Shown piece by piece: positions 22,696 through 32,133 of a DNA stretch of 32,288 nucleotides (within the stretch, counting starts at the first letter, position 1; each line of letters opens with the position of its first letter). The notes beneath the pieces are model-generated. The model saw only the letters and a program-made list of their open reading frames with translations, did no database searches and had not been told where the DNA came from. The position numbers and the translations under genes are program-made. The stretch covers positions 1 through 32,288 of the forward strand of contig DIVQ01000009.1 in the NCBI GenBank assembly GCA_002423325.1, written 5' to 3'. The DNA comes from Anaerolineales bacterium UBA6128. GTDB lineage: Bacteria > Chloroflexota > Anaerolineae > UBA1429.

Positions 22696-24093
22696 ATGCC
22701 ACGTCTGCGCAAGCCCAATATCGTGCACTTGGGGATCGACTCGCTCAAGGTCACGCATATGTCGTGCTACGGCTACAAGCGGTTGACGACGCCCCACATG
22801 GATCGTTTTGCCAAGGAGGGGACCCTGTTCGAGCGCACCTACAGCCCGAACATCCCCACCACCAGCGGCTATGCCATGATGCTCACCGGCACCGACCTGT
22901 TCACCAACCAGGTGGTGGCGCTGCGCCACAAGGGGCCGATGCGCGACGAGGTCAAGACGCTGCCCGAGATCCTCAGGCCCGAAGGCTATACCAGCACCTG
23001 CGTGGGCTTCAAGGGCAACCCGGCCTCGCGCGGGTTCGACAACTATATCGACTTTTCCGGGTGGGGCGCTTGGAACGAGGGGCGCAGCCCCAAGGCCGAC
23101 AACCTCAACGCCGTGGCCATTCCCGAGCTGGAGCGCCTGGTCAAGGGCAAGGAGCCCTTCTACCTGTTCCTGCGCCACATGGACCCGCACTCGCCCTACC
23201 TGCCGCCCTATCCCTTTGAGCGCATCTTCTACCATGGCAACGAGACCGATCCGCGCAACCACTCGATGGACGCGTGCATGGCCTTCAAGCCTTTCCGCGA
23301 CTATTTCGCGGCCTGGATGCCGCCCGGCATCTCTGATTCCGAGTACGTCATCGCCCAGTACGACGGCGCCATCGCCTACATGGACGCCTCGATCCAGGCC
23401 ATCTTTACCGCGATGGAGAACCTGGGCATCCTGGACAACACCATCGTGGTGATCAACTCGGATCACGGCGAGACGCTGGACGACCACGAATGTTACTATG
23501 ATCACCACGGCCTGTACGACTGCACGCTGCACGTGCCGCTGATCATTCGCTACCCCGGCAAGGTGCCCGCTGGCCTGCGCGTGCCCGGCTATAACCAGCA
23601 CAAAGACCTTGTGCCCACGCTGCTCGAGTTGGCCAAAATCGAGGCGCCTGACGTCAGATTCGATGGCGAGAGCCTGATGCCTCTGGTGCGCGGCGAAGTG
23701 GCCTCGTTCAGCCCCGAGATGTACCTCACCGAGTGCACCTGGATGCGTAAGCATGGTTGGCGCACGCCGCAGTGGAAGTACATCGAGGCGCTCGAGCCCG
23801 ATTTCCATTTCAAGCCGCCGGTCGAGCTCTACAACCTGATCGAGGACCCGCATGAGGACAACAACCTGGCCGAGCAGGAGCCGGGCGTGGCGGCGCTGAT
23901 GAAGGCGCGCATGGACGCCTGGATCGCCAAGCGCGAGGCCGAGACCGGCTTGGAAGACCCGATCAAGCATCAGGTCGACTGGCACGGTCACGAGGGCGTT
24001 GGATCGTTCAAGACGTCGCAGCAGGCCTACGATACGCTGCACATCGGCGATCCCAAGCAGGCTGCGCGCTTGCAGGCCGGCAAGCAAAAGTAG
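22696..24093 (+). CDS. Sulfatase-superfamily hydrolase lacking the sulfatase Cys/Ser motif
   Basis: This 465-residue protein of the alkaline-phosphatase superfamily has the sulfatase-like fold: NIVHLGIDSLKVTHMSCYGY at the start (D15 as metal ligand), a central LFLRHMDPHSPYLPP, and INSDHGETLDDHE with the second metal ligands. The sulfatase motif (C/S)xPxR is absent. At the aligned place the sequence is YSPNIPTTSGYAMMLTG, putting T55 where the nucleophile should be. Threonine is the nucleophile in several phosphate- or phosphonate-cleaving relatives, so a phosphoesterase or phosphonate hydrolase activity is possible. No signal peptide is seen. The ATG at 22696 has AAAGGAGA nearby; the upstream extension has repeat sequence. 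It lies at the head of the Gfo/sulfotransferase cluster. Confidence 0.85.
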   Translation: MPRLRKPNIVHLGIDSLKVTHMSCYGYKRLTTPHMDRFAKEGTLFERTYSPNIPTTSGYAMMLTGTDLFTNQVVALRHKGPMRDEVKTLPEILRPEGYTSTCVGFKGNPASRGFDNYIDFSGWGAWNEGRSPKADNLNAVAIPELERLVKGKEPFYLFLRHMDPHSPYLPPYPFERIFYHGNETDPRNHSMDACMAFKPFRDYFAAWMPPGISDSEYVIAQYDGAIAYMDASIQAIFTAMENLGILDNTIVVINSDHGETLDDHECYYDHHGLYDCTLHVPLIIRYPGKVPAGLRVPGYNQHKDLVPTLLELAKIEAPDVRFDGESLMPLVRGEVASFSPEMYLTECTWMRKHGWRTPQWKYIEALEPDFHFKPPVELYNLIEDPHEDNNLAEQEPGVAALMKARMDAWIAKREAETGLEDPIKHQVDWHGHEGVGSFKTSQQAYDTLHIGDPKQAARLQAGKQK

Positions 24094-24185
24094 AGGGCGG
24101 GCGCGCGTTAGTCTCGCAGGAGCGAACCGCCGTGTTCGCCCATCGGGTGAACTGGCTGGTTGATCATCGAAAAGGAGGGTGTGAT

Positions 24186-25175
24186 ATGGCTCTGAAAGTG
24201 GCAATTGTGGGCATGGGTGGCATCGGTAACACGCACGCCGGCGTCTACCAGAAGCGCGATGATGTGCAACTGGTGGCCGTGTGCGACATCATCAAGGAGC
24301 GCGCCGACAAGGCGGCCGAAAAGTACGGCTGCCCGGCGTTCTACTCGGTCAAGGACCTGCTGGCCTCCGGCATCCAGATCGACGCGGCCAGCATGTGCAC
24401 CGCCGGTGTGGAGAACGGCGGCGATCACTATGAGCCGACGATGCAGTTGCTGAACGCCGGCATCCCCACGCTGGGCGAAAAGCCGATCTCGAACGACCTG
24501 GCCAAGGCAAAAGAGATGGTGGCGCTCGCCAAGGCGAAAAAAGTACGCTACGGCATCAATCTGAACCACCGCTTTACGCCGGCCGCGCTCAAGGCCAGGT
24601 ATTGGGTGGATTCCGGGCGCTTGGGCGAGTTGAACATCATCAACATGACGATGTGGATCAACAACCCCAACGAGAGCTCGCCCTGGTTCCACATCCGCGC
24701 CCTGCATCCGCATTCGCTGGATGTGATGCGCTACTTTGGCGGCGACGTCGAAAAGGTGCAGGCCTGGTTCAAAAAGGGCAAGGGCCGCAAGATCTGGTCC
24801 AACGTGCAGGTGAACCTGCTGTTCAAGAACGGCATCCTCGGCCACCTGACGGGCAGCTATGACGCCGGTGGCAGCTATGGCCTCGAAACGCTGGAGGTGG
24901 TCGGCTCGGACGCGCGCTTTGTGCTGCGCGATGCCTGCGAGCATCTCGAGTACTATCCGCGCTTCTCACGCGAGACTGAGACCTATGACTATCTGGGCGG
25001 GATGATGAGCTTTGGCGAGACCTTTGGGGCGCGCATTGGCCGCTGGGTGGAGCAGAACATCCAGGGCGTCAGGCCCGAAGAGATCGACGCCTCGGGCGAA
25101 GACGCGCTCAAGGTGCAGACCATCATCGAGGGCATCATCGAATCCTTCCAGACCGAAAAGATCGTAACGTTGTAA
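24186..25175 (+). CDS. Gfo/Idh/MocA-family NAD(P)-dependent oxidoreductase, paralogue 1
   Basis: This 329-residue protein has an N-terminal Rossmann fold (VAIVGMGGIGNTHAG) and the EKP motif at 98-100 (TLGEKPISND), the family's hallmark, followed by the alpha/beta substrate domain. HRFTPAAL and ALHPHSLDVMRYFGGDV supply the catalytic-type histidine and aspartate. These enzymes oxidise or reduce sugars, inositols or amino-sugar derivatives using NAD(P)H. The ATG at 24186 has GGAGG seven bases before it, about 90 bases after the previous stop. Paralogue 2 (26169-27161) shares long identical runs such as LNHRFTPAAL and GEKPISN, indicating a duplication within the cluster. Substrate is unknown. Confidence 0.92.
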   Translation: MALKVAIVGMGGIGNTHAGVYQKRDDVQLVAVCDIIKERADKAAEKYGCPAFYSVKDLLASGIQIDAASMCTAGVENGGDHYEPTMQLLNAGIPTLGEKPISNDLAKAKEMVALAKAKKVRYGINLNHRFTPAALKARYWVDSGRLGELNIINMTMWINNPNESSPWFHIRALHPHSLDVMRYFGGDVEKVQAWFKKGKGRKIWSNVQVNLLFKNGILGHLTGSYDAGGSYGLETLEVVGSDARFVLRDACEHLEYYPRFSRETETYDYLGGMMSFGETFGARIGRWVEQNIQGVRPEEIDASGEDALKVQTIIEGIIESFQTEKIVTL

Positions 25176-25235
25176 GAGAACATGGAGCGCGGGAGAGGAG
25201 TACTCTCCTCCGTTTCTACCTGGCAAGTGCGTTCG

Positions 25236-25251
25236 AACCGGAGCTCCGGTT
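25236..25251. repeat. Perfect 16-base palindrome
   Basis: AACCGGAGCTCCGGTT is self-complementary and is followed by a further AAACCGG. It lies in the 169-base gap 25176-25344 between the first oxidoreductase and the sulfotransferase-like gene. No promoter or terminator is clear here; it may be an operator. Confidence 0.55.
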
Positions 25252-25344
25252 TCCAAACCGGCAATCCCATGGGGCGCAGCAAGCGGCGCCTCTACGTTCT
25301 GCAACCAAAACCGGCCGGGAACCCCGGCGTTCCAGGAGCACAGG

Positions 25345-26139
25345 ATGTCACTGATCACCGTCATCGGTCGAGGACATTCGGGCACGCGCGCCATGTCGCA
25401 CACGCTGTCGCAGAGCGGCATCTATATGGGCGAGACGCTCAACGCCTCGGGCGACCTCATCCCGCCGCAGGATATGTATGAGGCCTGCCGGGTGTTCGGT
25501 CGTCACGTCAAATGGCTGGGTGGGCTCAAGTGGGATTTCAGCCAGGTGATGACCATGCCGATCCCGCAAGAGTTCACTGATCTGATCCACTCGTTCCTGC
25601 GCAGTGTGTTGGCCTGCACGGACGAGCACAAAGGCTGGAAGATCCCCGAGACGACGCTCTGCTACCCATGGATCCAGCGCATGTTCCCGGATGCCAAGTA
25701 CATCTTTTGGATCCGCAATCCGCGCGACTGCATCCTGGGTTCGCACGTCACCGACGATCTGCACGACTTTGGCATCGACTATCCGCCAACGGACGACGAG
25801 CGCTATCGCCGCGCAATCTCCTGGATGTACCAGATGGCGCTGGTCAAGGCCACGCCGCGTCCCAAGCATTGGCTGGAGGTGCGGCTTGAAGACTTTGTGC
25901 TGCGGCAGGACGAGACCCTCGCGCGACTGGAGGCCTTTTTGGGCTTTCCTCTTGCCAAGATCCCGGTCAAGACGGACCCTCTGGGCCGTTGGGAGCGCGA
26001 TGAGGGTGTGAGCTATTATGACTTTTTCGAGGCAGCGATGCGTCAGCATGGCTACCCCGTTCCGGAAAGCAATGCGACCGAGGCGGCCGCATCCACTACG
26101 GGTGCGCAGATGGCGCAACCGGCGGACGCCGCTGTCTAG
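25345..26139 (+). CDS. Sulfotransferase-family protein
   Basis: This 264-residue protein shows the two cofactor-binding elements of PAPS-dependent sulfotransferases. The 5'-phosphosulfate loop is ITVIGRGHSGTRAMS near residues 4-18; the 3'-phosphate-binding part is YIFWIRNPRDCILGSH (R124, R127, S133). It also has LEVRLEDFVLRQDETLARL, the usual late helix. The last ~20 residues are Ala/Thr-rich and probably disordered. A sulfate-adding enzyme next to sulfate-removing enzymes is unexpected; it may instead be a kinase-like P-loop relative, since short glycine-rich loops of this type are shared. The ATG at 25345 has AGGAG a few bases upstream, and the stop is 29 bases before paralogue 2 of the oxidoreductase. 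Confidence 0.75.
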   Translation: MSLITVIGRGHSGTRAMSHTLSQSGIYMGETLNASGDLIPPQDMYEACRVFGRHVKWLGGLKWDFSQVMTMPIPQEFTDLIHSFLRSVLACTDEHKGWKIPETTLCYPWIQRMFPDAKYIFWIRNPRDCILGSHVTDDLHDFGIDYPPTDDERYRRAISWMYQMALVKATPRPKHWLEVRLEDFVLRQDETLARLEAFLGFPLAKIPVKTDPLGRWERDEGVSYYDFFEAAMRQHGYPVPESNATEAAASTTGAQMAQPADAAV

Positions 26140-26168
26140 CACAGCGCGCCGATAGGAGAGACTGCATC

Positions 26169-27161
<993 letters not shown>

Positions 27162-27202
27162 CGGCGGCCCTTGCGGGCGCCCTGGCATGAAGGAGGACGG
27201 AT

Positions 27203-28000
27203 ATGAAACTCGGAGCCAACTCGGTCCTGTTCGGTGGGTTCGATATGGAGACGGCCTTCAAGCAGATCGCGATGGCTGGCTATGACGGCATCGAGATCTC
27301 TGCCATCGACGGCATGAGCGAGCACCTGGTGCTCAGCCGCTGGCAGGAGATCGCCCCCGAAGTCAAGCGCCTGTCCAAGGAGTATGGGTTGGAGCTGTTG
27401 GCCATGGAGCAGCCCTCGCAGGATCCCGCCAAGATGGAGACGGCCTTCCAAGCGGCCGTGGAGATCGGCATCCCCATCATCAACTGCGGGCCGGGCGGCA
27501 AGGCGGGCGATGAGGCCACCTTCCAGCAGAGCGTCGACTCGCTGGGCAACCTGAGCGTGCTGGCCGAAAGGTACGGCGTGATCCTGTGCGTCAAGGCGCA
27601 CGTGGGCGCGGCCATCTACAACACGCCCACCACGCTGCGGCTGATGGAGGCGATCTCGTCGCCGGCCTTTGGCATCGACATGGACCCCTCGCACATCTAC
27701 CGCTCGGGCGAAAACCCCGTGGACGCGATCGCGGCCGTGATCTCGCGCGTCAAGCACGTGCACATCCGCGACTGCAAGGGCCGCCAGCAGAACCCGGGCA
27801 AGCCCGAGATGCAGGCCAATGGCCGCGGCGATATCGACCTGGTGGGCTATATCCGCGTGCTGCACGAGCACGGCTATGCGGGCGCGCTGGATCTGGAGAT
27901 CATCGGCGCCAAAGAGTATAGCCTGGAGCAATGCGTCACCATCGCGGCCGAGTCGCGCGGGCACATGCAGGCCTGCCTGCAGGCTTGCGGCGCGCGCTAG
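27203..28000 (+). CDS. Sugar isomerase/epimerase-type TIM barrel (xylose isomerase-like)
   Basis: This 265-residue protein has the compact length and strand pattern of the AP-endonuclease-2/xylose-isomerase-like family. Visible elements are GYDGIEISAI near the N-terminus, a central VKAHVGAAIYNTP, FGIDMDPSHIYRSGENP with metal-binding Asp and His, VKHVHIRDCKG, and a late LDLEI whose Glu completes the metal site. Members interconvert ketoses and aldoses or epimerise sugars and inositols, and often work with Gfo/Idh/MocA enzymes as in inositol catabolism (IolE/IolI with IolG). The ATG at 27203 follows AAGGAGGACGGAT. It starts 41 bases after paralogue 2 of the oxidoreductase and is likely co-transcribed with it. 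Confidence 0.88.
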   Translation: MKLGANSVLFGGFDMETAFKQIAMAGYDGIEISAIDGMSEHLVLSRWQEIAPEVKRLSKEYGLELLAMEQPSQDPAKMETAFQAAVEIGIPIINCGPGGKAGDEATFQQSVDSLGNLSVLAERYGVILCVKAHVGAAIYNTPTTLRLMEAISSPAFGIDMDPSHIYRSGENPVDAIAAVISRVKHVHIRDCKGRQQNPGKPEMQANGRGDIDLVGYIRVLHEHGYAGALDLEIIGAKEYSLEQCVTIAAESRGHMQACLQACGAR

Positions 28001-28035
28001 GCGGTGCCGACCCGATCCGTCACGCAGGAGACGCG

Positions 28036-29154
28036 ATGAACAATCGTGAGCGAACCCTCGCAGTCCTCAACTATGAGCGGTATGACCGTCTGCCGCTCGT
28101 CCATTTCGGTTACTGGGACGAGTTGCTGGACAAGTGGGCGCAGGAGGGTCACCTGACCCAGGAGGAGCGCAAGCAGTATCGCGAAGGGAGTGCCCTGGAT
28201 CGCGAGATCAGCCGTCGTCTGGGCTTTGACTTTAACTACCAGACGATGTTCTACAGCAATATGGATCTCAGTCCGCTTTTCGAGAGAAAGGTGATCGAGG
28301 AGCTGCCCAACGGCTTTACCAAGGTGCTGACGGGCTATGGCACGTATGACCTTGTCAAGCCCGGTTCTCTCGACTTTCCGCCCTCGGTCGATTACCTGCT
28401 CAAGGGGCGCAAAGAGTGGGAAGAGCTCTACCTGCCCAAGCTGCAGTTCAGCACCGAGCGCATCGACTGGCAGGCTCTGGAGGCGGTCAAGGCCGCGGAC
28501 AGCCAACGCGAGTATCCCCTGGGCCTGCACTGCGGCAGTCTGTACGGCAATATCCGCAACTGGCTGACGATGCAGGGGAGTGCTTACCTGTGGGCCGACG
28601 ATGAAGCGCTCATGGTCGAGATCATCGACGCCTTGGGGCAGCTCTGCTATGATTGTCTTGAGGCCATCCTCGCCAGGGGCAACTGGTTCGACTTTGCCCA
28701 TTTCTGGGAGGATATCTGCTTTAACAACGGTCCGCTGGTGAACCCTCGCAAGTTCCGCGAATACGTCGGCCCGCACTACAGGCGCATCACCGAACTGGTG
28801 AATCGCCACGGTCTCAACATTGTATCGCTGGACTGCGACGGCAAGATCGACGCCCTGGTGCCGATCTGGCTGGAGAACGGCGTCAACACAATGTTCCCGA
28901 TCGAGGTGGGGACGTGGGGGGCCAGCATCGCGCCCTGGCGCGCCGCATACGGTCGCGAACTGCGCGGCGTTGGGGGGCTGAACAAGCACGTCTTTGCCGG
29001 CGACCGTGCGACGGTTGATGCCGAGATCGAGCGGCTGCGCCCGCTGGTGGACCTGGGCGGCTATATCCCCTGCCCCGACCACCGTCTGCCGCCCGAGTGT
29101 AAGTGGGAGAATCTGCAGTACTATACCGAGCGCATGCACAGCGTCTACGGGTGA
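28036..29154 (+). CDS. UroD-superfamily protein, DxDG type
   Basis: This 372-residue protein starts MNNRERTLAVLNYERYDRLP, almost the same opening as the UroD-like protein at 11433-12530. It has FAHFWEDICFNNGPLVNPRKF, LDCDGKIDALVPIWLENGVN and GGLNKHVFAG. As in that protein, the HxC zinc motif of methyltransferases is replaced by an acidic D266-C-D268-G, so the two form one subtype. It follows the isomerase gene by 35 bases and is the last gene of the co-directional run, being followed by a hairpin terminator. The ATG at 28036 has AGGAG five bases upstream (upstream in-frame codons lack one). Its reaction is unknown; a lyase or decarboxylase on a modified sugar would fit the neighbours. Confidence 0.82.
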   Translation: MNNRERTLAVLNYERYDRLPLVHFGYWDELLDKWAQEGHLTQEERKQYREGSALDREISRRLGFDFNYQTMFYSNMDLSPLFERKVIEELPNGFTKVLTGYGTYDLVKPGSLDFPPSVDYLLKGRKEWEELYLPKLQFSTERIDWQALEAVKAADSQREYPLGLHCGSLYGNIRNWLTMQGSAYLWADDEALMVEIIDALGQLCYDCLEAILARGNWFDFAHFWEDICFNNGPLVNPRKFREYVGPHYRRITELVNRHGLNIVSLDCDGKIDALVPIWLENGVNTMFPIEVGTWGASIAPWRAAYGRELRGVGGLNKHVFAGDRATVDAEIERLRPLVDLGGYIPCPDHRLPPECKWENLQYYTERMHSVYG

Positions 29155-29170
29155 CACCCGCCGAGAACAA

Positions 29171-29212
29171 AAGACGGCGCCGACGCGAGTACTTTCGCCC
29201 CAGCGCCGTCTT
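29171..29212. terminator. Bidirectional hairpin terminator
   Basis: AAGACGGCGC (29171-29180) and GCGCCGTCTT (29203-29212) form a 10-base stem. On the minus strand TTTTGTT follows; on the plus strand CTTG follows. It separates the convergent UroD-like gene and the sulfatase gene. The rest of the gap (29213-29369) holds repeat fragments and the hairpin at 29316-29341. Confidence 0.75.
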
Positions 29213-29315
29213 CTTGTGCATGGGTACTCGGGGTTGGGCCTCGTGTGGGCGTTGTCTGGCGGGCGACCCGTAGCCTGGCCTCCCGTGACCGCACCGCGCG
29301 GTCGCATCTGCTATC

Positions 29316-29341
29316 CAGGGGTGCACGGCCGTGCGCCCCTG
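29316..29341. repeat. Hairpin repeat at the 3' end of the sulfatase gene
   Basis: CAGGGGTGCACG (29316-29327) and CGTGCGCCCCTG (29330-29341) pair over 12 positions with one T-G wobble and a 2-base loop. It resembles the REP-like elements elsewhere in the window but is a different sequence. Confidence 0.65.
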
Positions 29342-29369
29342 CCCCTGCAGTTGCCGGCAGCGTCGGTCA

Positions 29370-30800
29370 TCAGCGCGCCAGCTTGCGCCCCTCGCTCAGT
29401 TGCACGCGCGTCCAGTCGGTGCGTACCAGCGCATCGCCCTGCTGAAGGAGTTGCTCCAGGAGCCGCTGGCGCATGTCGCGCAAGACCTCGGCGCTCGTCG
29501 GGTCGGCGATGCGGTTGTGCAATTCGGATGGATCGGCCTGCAGGTCGTAGAGTTCGTCCACGTCAGTGGGGTTCCAGACATATTTCCAGCGGCGATCGCG
29601 CAACATGCGCTGCATGAACAGTCCAAACTGCGCCCCGTTGTAGACCGAAACTACGTCCTCGCGCCAGTCCGGCGCCTGCTCGCCGCGGCAGAGCGGCAAC
29701 AGCGAGCGTCCCGCGTAGTTCTCGGGTACGGGCAGGCCGGTCGCCTCGCAGATGGTCGCGGCCAGATCCAGCGCGTGCACCACGAACTCGTCGCGCGTCA
29801 GCCCTGTACGGAAGTGCGCCGGCCAGCGCAGCACCAGCGGCACGTGCACCACGTTGTCGTACATGATGTAATGCTTATCGATCAGGCGGTGGCTGCCGGT
29901 GTTGTCGCCGTGGTCGGTGCTGTAGATGACGAACGTATTGTCTGCCTGGCCCAGCGCATCCAGCGCGGCCAGCACGCGACCGATGGCGTCGTCGATCTGC
30001 GCCAGCATCCCCAGGTAGCGCGCCACATACACCGACCACTCGGCCCAGGTGAGTGACTCGATCCCCCAACTATAGAGCTGCTGCTGCTGGATGTAGGGCT
30101 TGCCCTCAAAGGTCTCACCAAAGCTGCCCCAGGGCGGGATTGCCTCGGGCTGCACGCGCGAAGCAAATGGTTCGGCGGGGAAGCAGGGCAGGTGCGGCTC
30201 CTCAAAGTCGAGGCGCACGTGCCAGGGGCGGCCCTCGGCGGCGTAGCGCCGCATGTACTCGATGGCGCGGTCAGCGTACCAGTGCGTGCGGGTGGCCTCC
30301 AGCGGGGCGGGGTCCACGCCGCCGAACCAGCGCGTGACCGGTTTGTCCTGCAGGATGGGCAGGCGGTCCGAGTCGCGCTGATAATCGGGCAGACCCTCGG
30401 TCTCGCGCCACGTGGCATAGTCACGCGCGTTGACGTGGTCGCGAAAGCCAAATTCGCGCGGGCCGCGCGTGGGGTGCACCTCCCACTTGCCCACATACCC
30501 CATCGCGTAGCCGTTGTCGGCCAGCGCCTCGGTCCAGGTCGGCTGGTCGAAGAGCGCCATTGGCAGACCGGTGCCATAGTTCCACAGGCCGCCGTGCGCC
30601 TGCGGCCAGCGTCCGCACAGCAGCGACTGGCGTGTCGGGCAGCAGGTGGGGATCGGCGTAAAGGCGTGGGTAAAGTGCACGCCCGCGTGAGCCAGGCGGT
30701 CAACGTTCGGTGTCTGAGCCAGGGCGTTGCCCGTATACCCCTGGCAGTCGTAGCGGTTCTGATCGGGCATAATGATCAGCACGTTGGGTTGGTCGGCCAT
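29370..30800 (-). CDS. Sulfatase (formylglycine-dependent, Cys type)
   Basis: This 476-residue S1-type sulfatase has C53-C54-P55-T56-R57 in PTCCPTRQSLLCG, so C53 should become formylglycine. Metal-ligand segments NVLIIMPDQNRYD (Asp near 13) and YSTDHGDNTGSH are present. The second signature, normally GKWH, reads GYVGKWEVHP, with Glu in place of His. No signal peptide is seen. The ATG at 30800 is used because GGGAGG lies upstream and the protein opening ADQPNVLIIMPDQ matches the family; the upstream 42-residue extension of the frame is GC-rich and overlaps the promoter. It is convergent with the UroD-like gene and divergent from the Fe-S aldo/keto reductase gene. Confidence 0.92.
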   Translation of the reverse strand: MADQPNVLIIMPDQNRYDCQGYTGNALAQTPNVDRLAHAGVHFTHAFTPIPTCCPTRQSLLCGRWPQAHGGLWNYGTGLPMALFDQPTWTEALADNGYAMGYVGKWEVHPTRGPREFGFRDHVNARDYATWRETEGLPDYQRDSDRLPILQDKPVTRWFGGVDPAPLEATRTHWYADRAIEYMRRYAAEGRPWHVRLDFEEPHLPCFPAEPFASRVQPEAIPPWGSFGETFEGKPYIQQQQLYSWGIESLTWAEWSVYVARYLGMLAQIDDAIGRVLAALDALGQADNTFVIYSTDHGDNTGSHRLIDKHYIMYDNVVHVPLVLRWPAHFRTGLTRDEFVVHALDLAATICEATGLPVPENYAGRSLLPLCRGEQAPDWREDVVSVYNGAQFGLFMQRMLRDRRWKYVWNPTDVDELYDLQADPSELHNRIADPTSAEVLRDMRQRLLEQLLQQGDALVRTDWTRVQLSEGRKLAR

Positions 30801-30828
30801 GCCACCGCCTCCCTGAAGGGTTGCGGCC

Positions 30829-30837
30829 ATTGTAGCA
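30829..30837 (-). promoter_or_regulatory. Extended -10 promoter of the sulfatase gene
   Basis: On the minus strand TGC is followed by TACAAT (30829-30834), about 30 bases before the ATG. No strong -35 is found. Confidence 0.5.
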
Positions 30838-30953
30838 CGACGCCCGCGGCGCGGCGAACACCGGCCCGGCGGAGGGGGTTGGCACGCCGGTTCCCAGGCA
30901 GGAGGGGTGCCCCGCTGTGCGCGCACAGGTCACAGGAGCGGTGGGGTTCGCCT

Positions 30954-30982
30954 TTGGCCGGAGGCCCCGGCTGTGGTAAAAT
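30954..30982 (+). promoter_or_regulatory. Promoter of the aldo/keto reductase gene
   Basis: TTGGCC (30954-30959) and TAAAAT (30977-30982) are 17 bases apart, with TGG before the -10. The leader is about 28 bases. Confidence 0.65.
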
Positions 30983-31017
30983 GGTAATCCGTCAACAGAA
31001 AAGGAGTGAGTGTCGAG

Positions 31018-32133
31018 ATGATCTATCGTCAACTTGGCCGGACCGGCTACAAGGTATCGCAACTCGGGTTCGGCGCCATGCGTCTGCCGATGGTGGGCGA
31101 AGGCGAACAGGCGCGGGTGAACCGCGACCTTGCCATCCCCATGTTGCACCGTGCCTTTGAGGGCGGTGTCAACTATGTGGATACCGCAGTGAACTATTGC
31201 AACCAGGACAGCCAGCGCGCTGTCGGTGAGGCGTTGGTTGGGTGGCGCGATCGCATTATCGTCTCCACCAAGAACCACGAGTACAACGACGAAAAAGCCT
31301 GGTGGCAGAATCTCGAGGACAGCCTGAAGCGCCTGCGCATCGACTATATCGACATCTATAACCACCACGGCATCAACTGGGAGCGTTACACCACCAGCGT
31401 CGAGCCGCGGCTGAGCGCCTGGATGCACAAGGCCAAAGACCAGGGGCTGATCAAGCACATCTGCTGCTCATTCCACGACACCAACGAGAACCTTATCAAC
31501 GTGATCAACACCGGCTACATCGAGGTGATCACCCTTCAGTACAACATGCTGGACCGCAAGCTCGAGGAAGGGATCGCCCTGGCCCATGAGCGGGGAGTGG
31601 GCGTGGTGGTAATGGGCCCGGTGGCGGGCGGCAGACTGGGGACCAGCTCGCCGGTGCTGGAGAAGTTGGTGCCGGGCATCGCTCGGGTGCCGGAGCTGGC
31701 CCTGCGCTTCGTGCTCTCCAACCCGGCAGTGAGCGTGGCCCTCTCCGGCATGAGCACCATGCAGCACGTGGAGGAGAACCTGGCCGTCACGTCGGACGAG
31801 ATCAGCCTGCGGGACGAGGAGCGCGCCGCCATCGACGAGCACCTCGGCCGCCTGCATGAGATGGCCAATCTGTACTGCACCGGCTGCGGCTACTGCATCC
31901 CCTGCCCACAGGAAGTCAACATCCCCCAGATCTTCGCCAAGTACAACGAGGCGCGCCTGTACGGTCTGTGGGACTCGGCCCGGGAGTCGTACGCCAACCT
32001 GGTCAGCCGGGGCCAGGGCGCCGACGTCTGCATCGAGTGCGGCGAGTGCGAGGACAAGTGCCCGCAGAACATCCCCATCCGCCAGCAACTGCAGGAAGCG
32101 CACGCCGCTCTCTCGGGCACCATGCCCCGCTAG
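31018..32133 (+). CDS. Aldo/keto reductase with C-terminal 2x[4Fe-4S] ferredoxin-like domain
   Basis: This 371-residue protein joins an aldo/keto reductase barrel (residues 1-280) to a ferredoxin-like end. The catalytic tetrad is seen: D55 and Y60 in NYVDTAVNYC, K85 in IVSTKN and H116/H117 in YNHHG. LGFGAMRLPM marks the first strand. The tail has CTGCGYCIPCP (C287, C290, C293, C296) and CIECGECEDKCP (C338, C341, C344, C348), each typical of a 4Fe-4S cluster. Such proteins are widespread in anaerobes and are mostly uncharacterised; electron transfer between ferredoxin and an NAD(P)-linked substrate is a reasonable guess. I chose the ATG at 31018, since the GTG at 31006 overlaps the AAGGAG ribosome site. 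Its last 26 codons lie in the terminal inverted repeat. Confidence 0.9.
   Translation: MIYRQLGRTGYKVSQLGFGAMRLPMVGEGEQARVNRDLAIPMLHRAFEGGVNYVDTAVNYCNQDSQRAVGEALVGWRDRIIVSTKNHEYNDEKAWWQNLEDSLKRLRIDYIDIYNHHGINWERYTTSVEPRLSAWMHKAKDQGLIKHICCSFHDTNENLINVINTGYIEVITLQYNMLDRKLEEGIALAHERGVGVVVMGPVAGGRLGTSSPVLEKLVPGIARVPELALRFVLSNPAVSVALSGMSTMQHVEENLAVTSDEISLRDEERAAIDEHLGRLHEMANLYCTGCGYCIPCPQEVNIPQIFAKYNEARLYGLWDSARESYANLVSRGQGADVCIECGECEDKCPQNIPIRQQLQEAHAALSGTMPR

Noticed and set aside
22426..24204. 592-residue open frame on the minus strand
   Set aside because: It lies opposite the sulfatase-fold gene at 22696-24093, which has clear family motifs and a ribosome site. Long antisense frames are expected in GC-rich DNA with this codon bias.
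25225..25262. Possible tRNA T-arm (GGTTCGAAC on the minus strand)
   Set aside because: The flanking bases do not form the 5-base T-stem, and no acceptor or anticodon arm can be drawn. The match arises from the palindrome AACCGGAGCTCCGGTT.
27997..29307. 436-residue open frame on the minus strand
   Set aside because: It is antisense to the UroD-like gene at 28036-29154, rich in Val/His/Arg/Gln as such shadows are, and has no recognisable domain.
30801..30926. N-terminal 42-residue extension of the sulfatase at 29370-30800
   Set aside because: The extension crosses the -10 promoter element, lacks a ribosome site and is Pro/Arg-rich; the ATG at 30800 has a good ribosome site and matches family starts.
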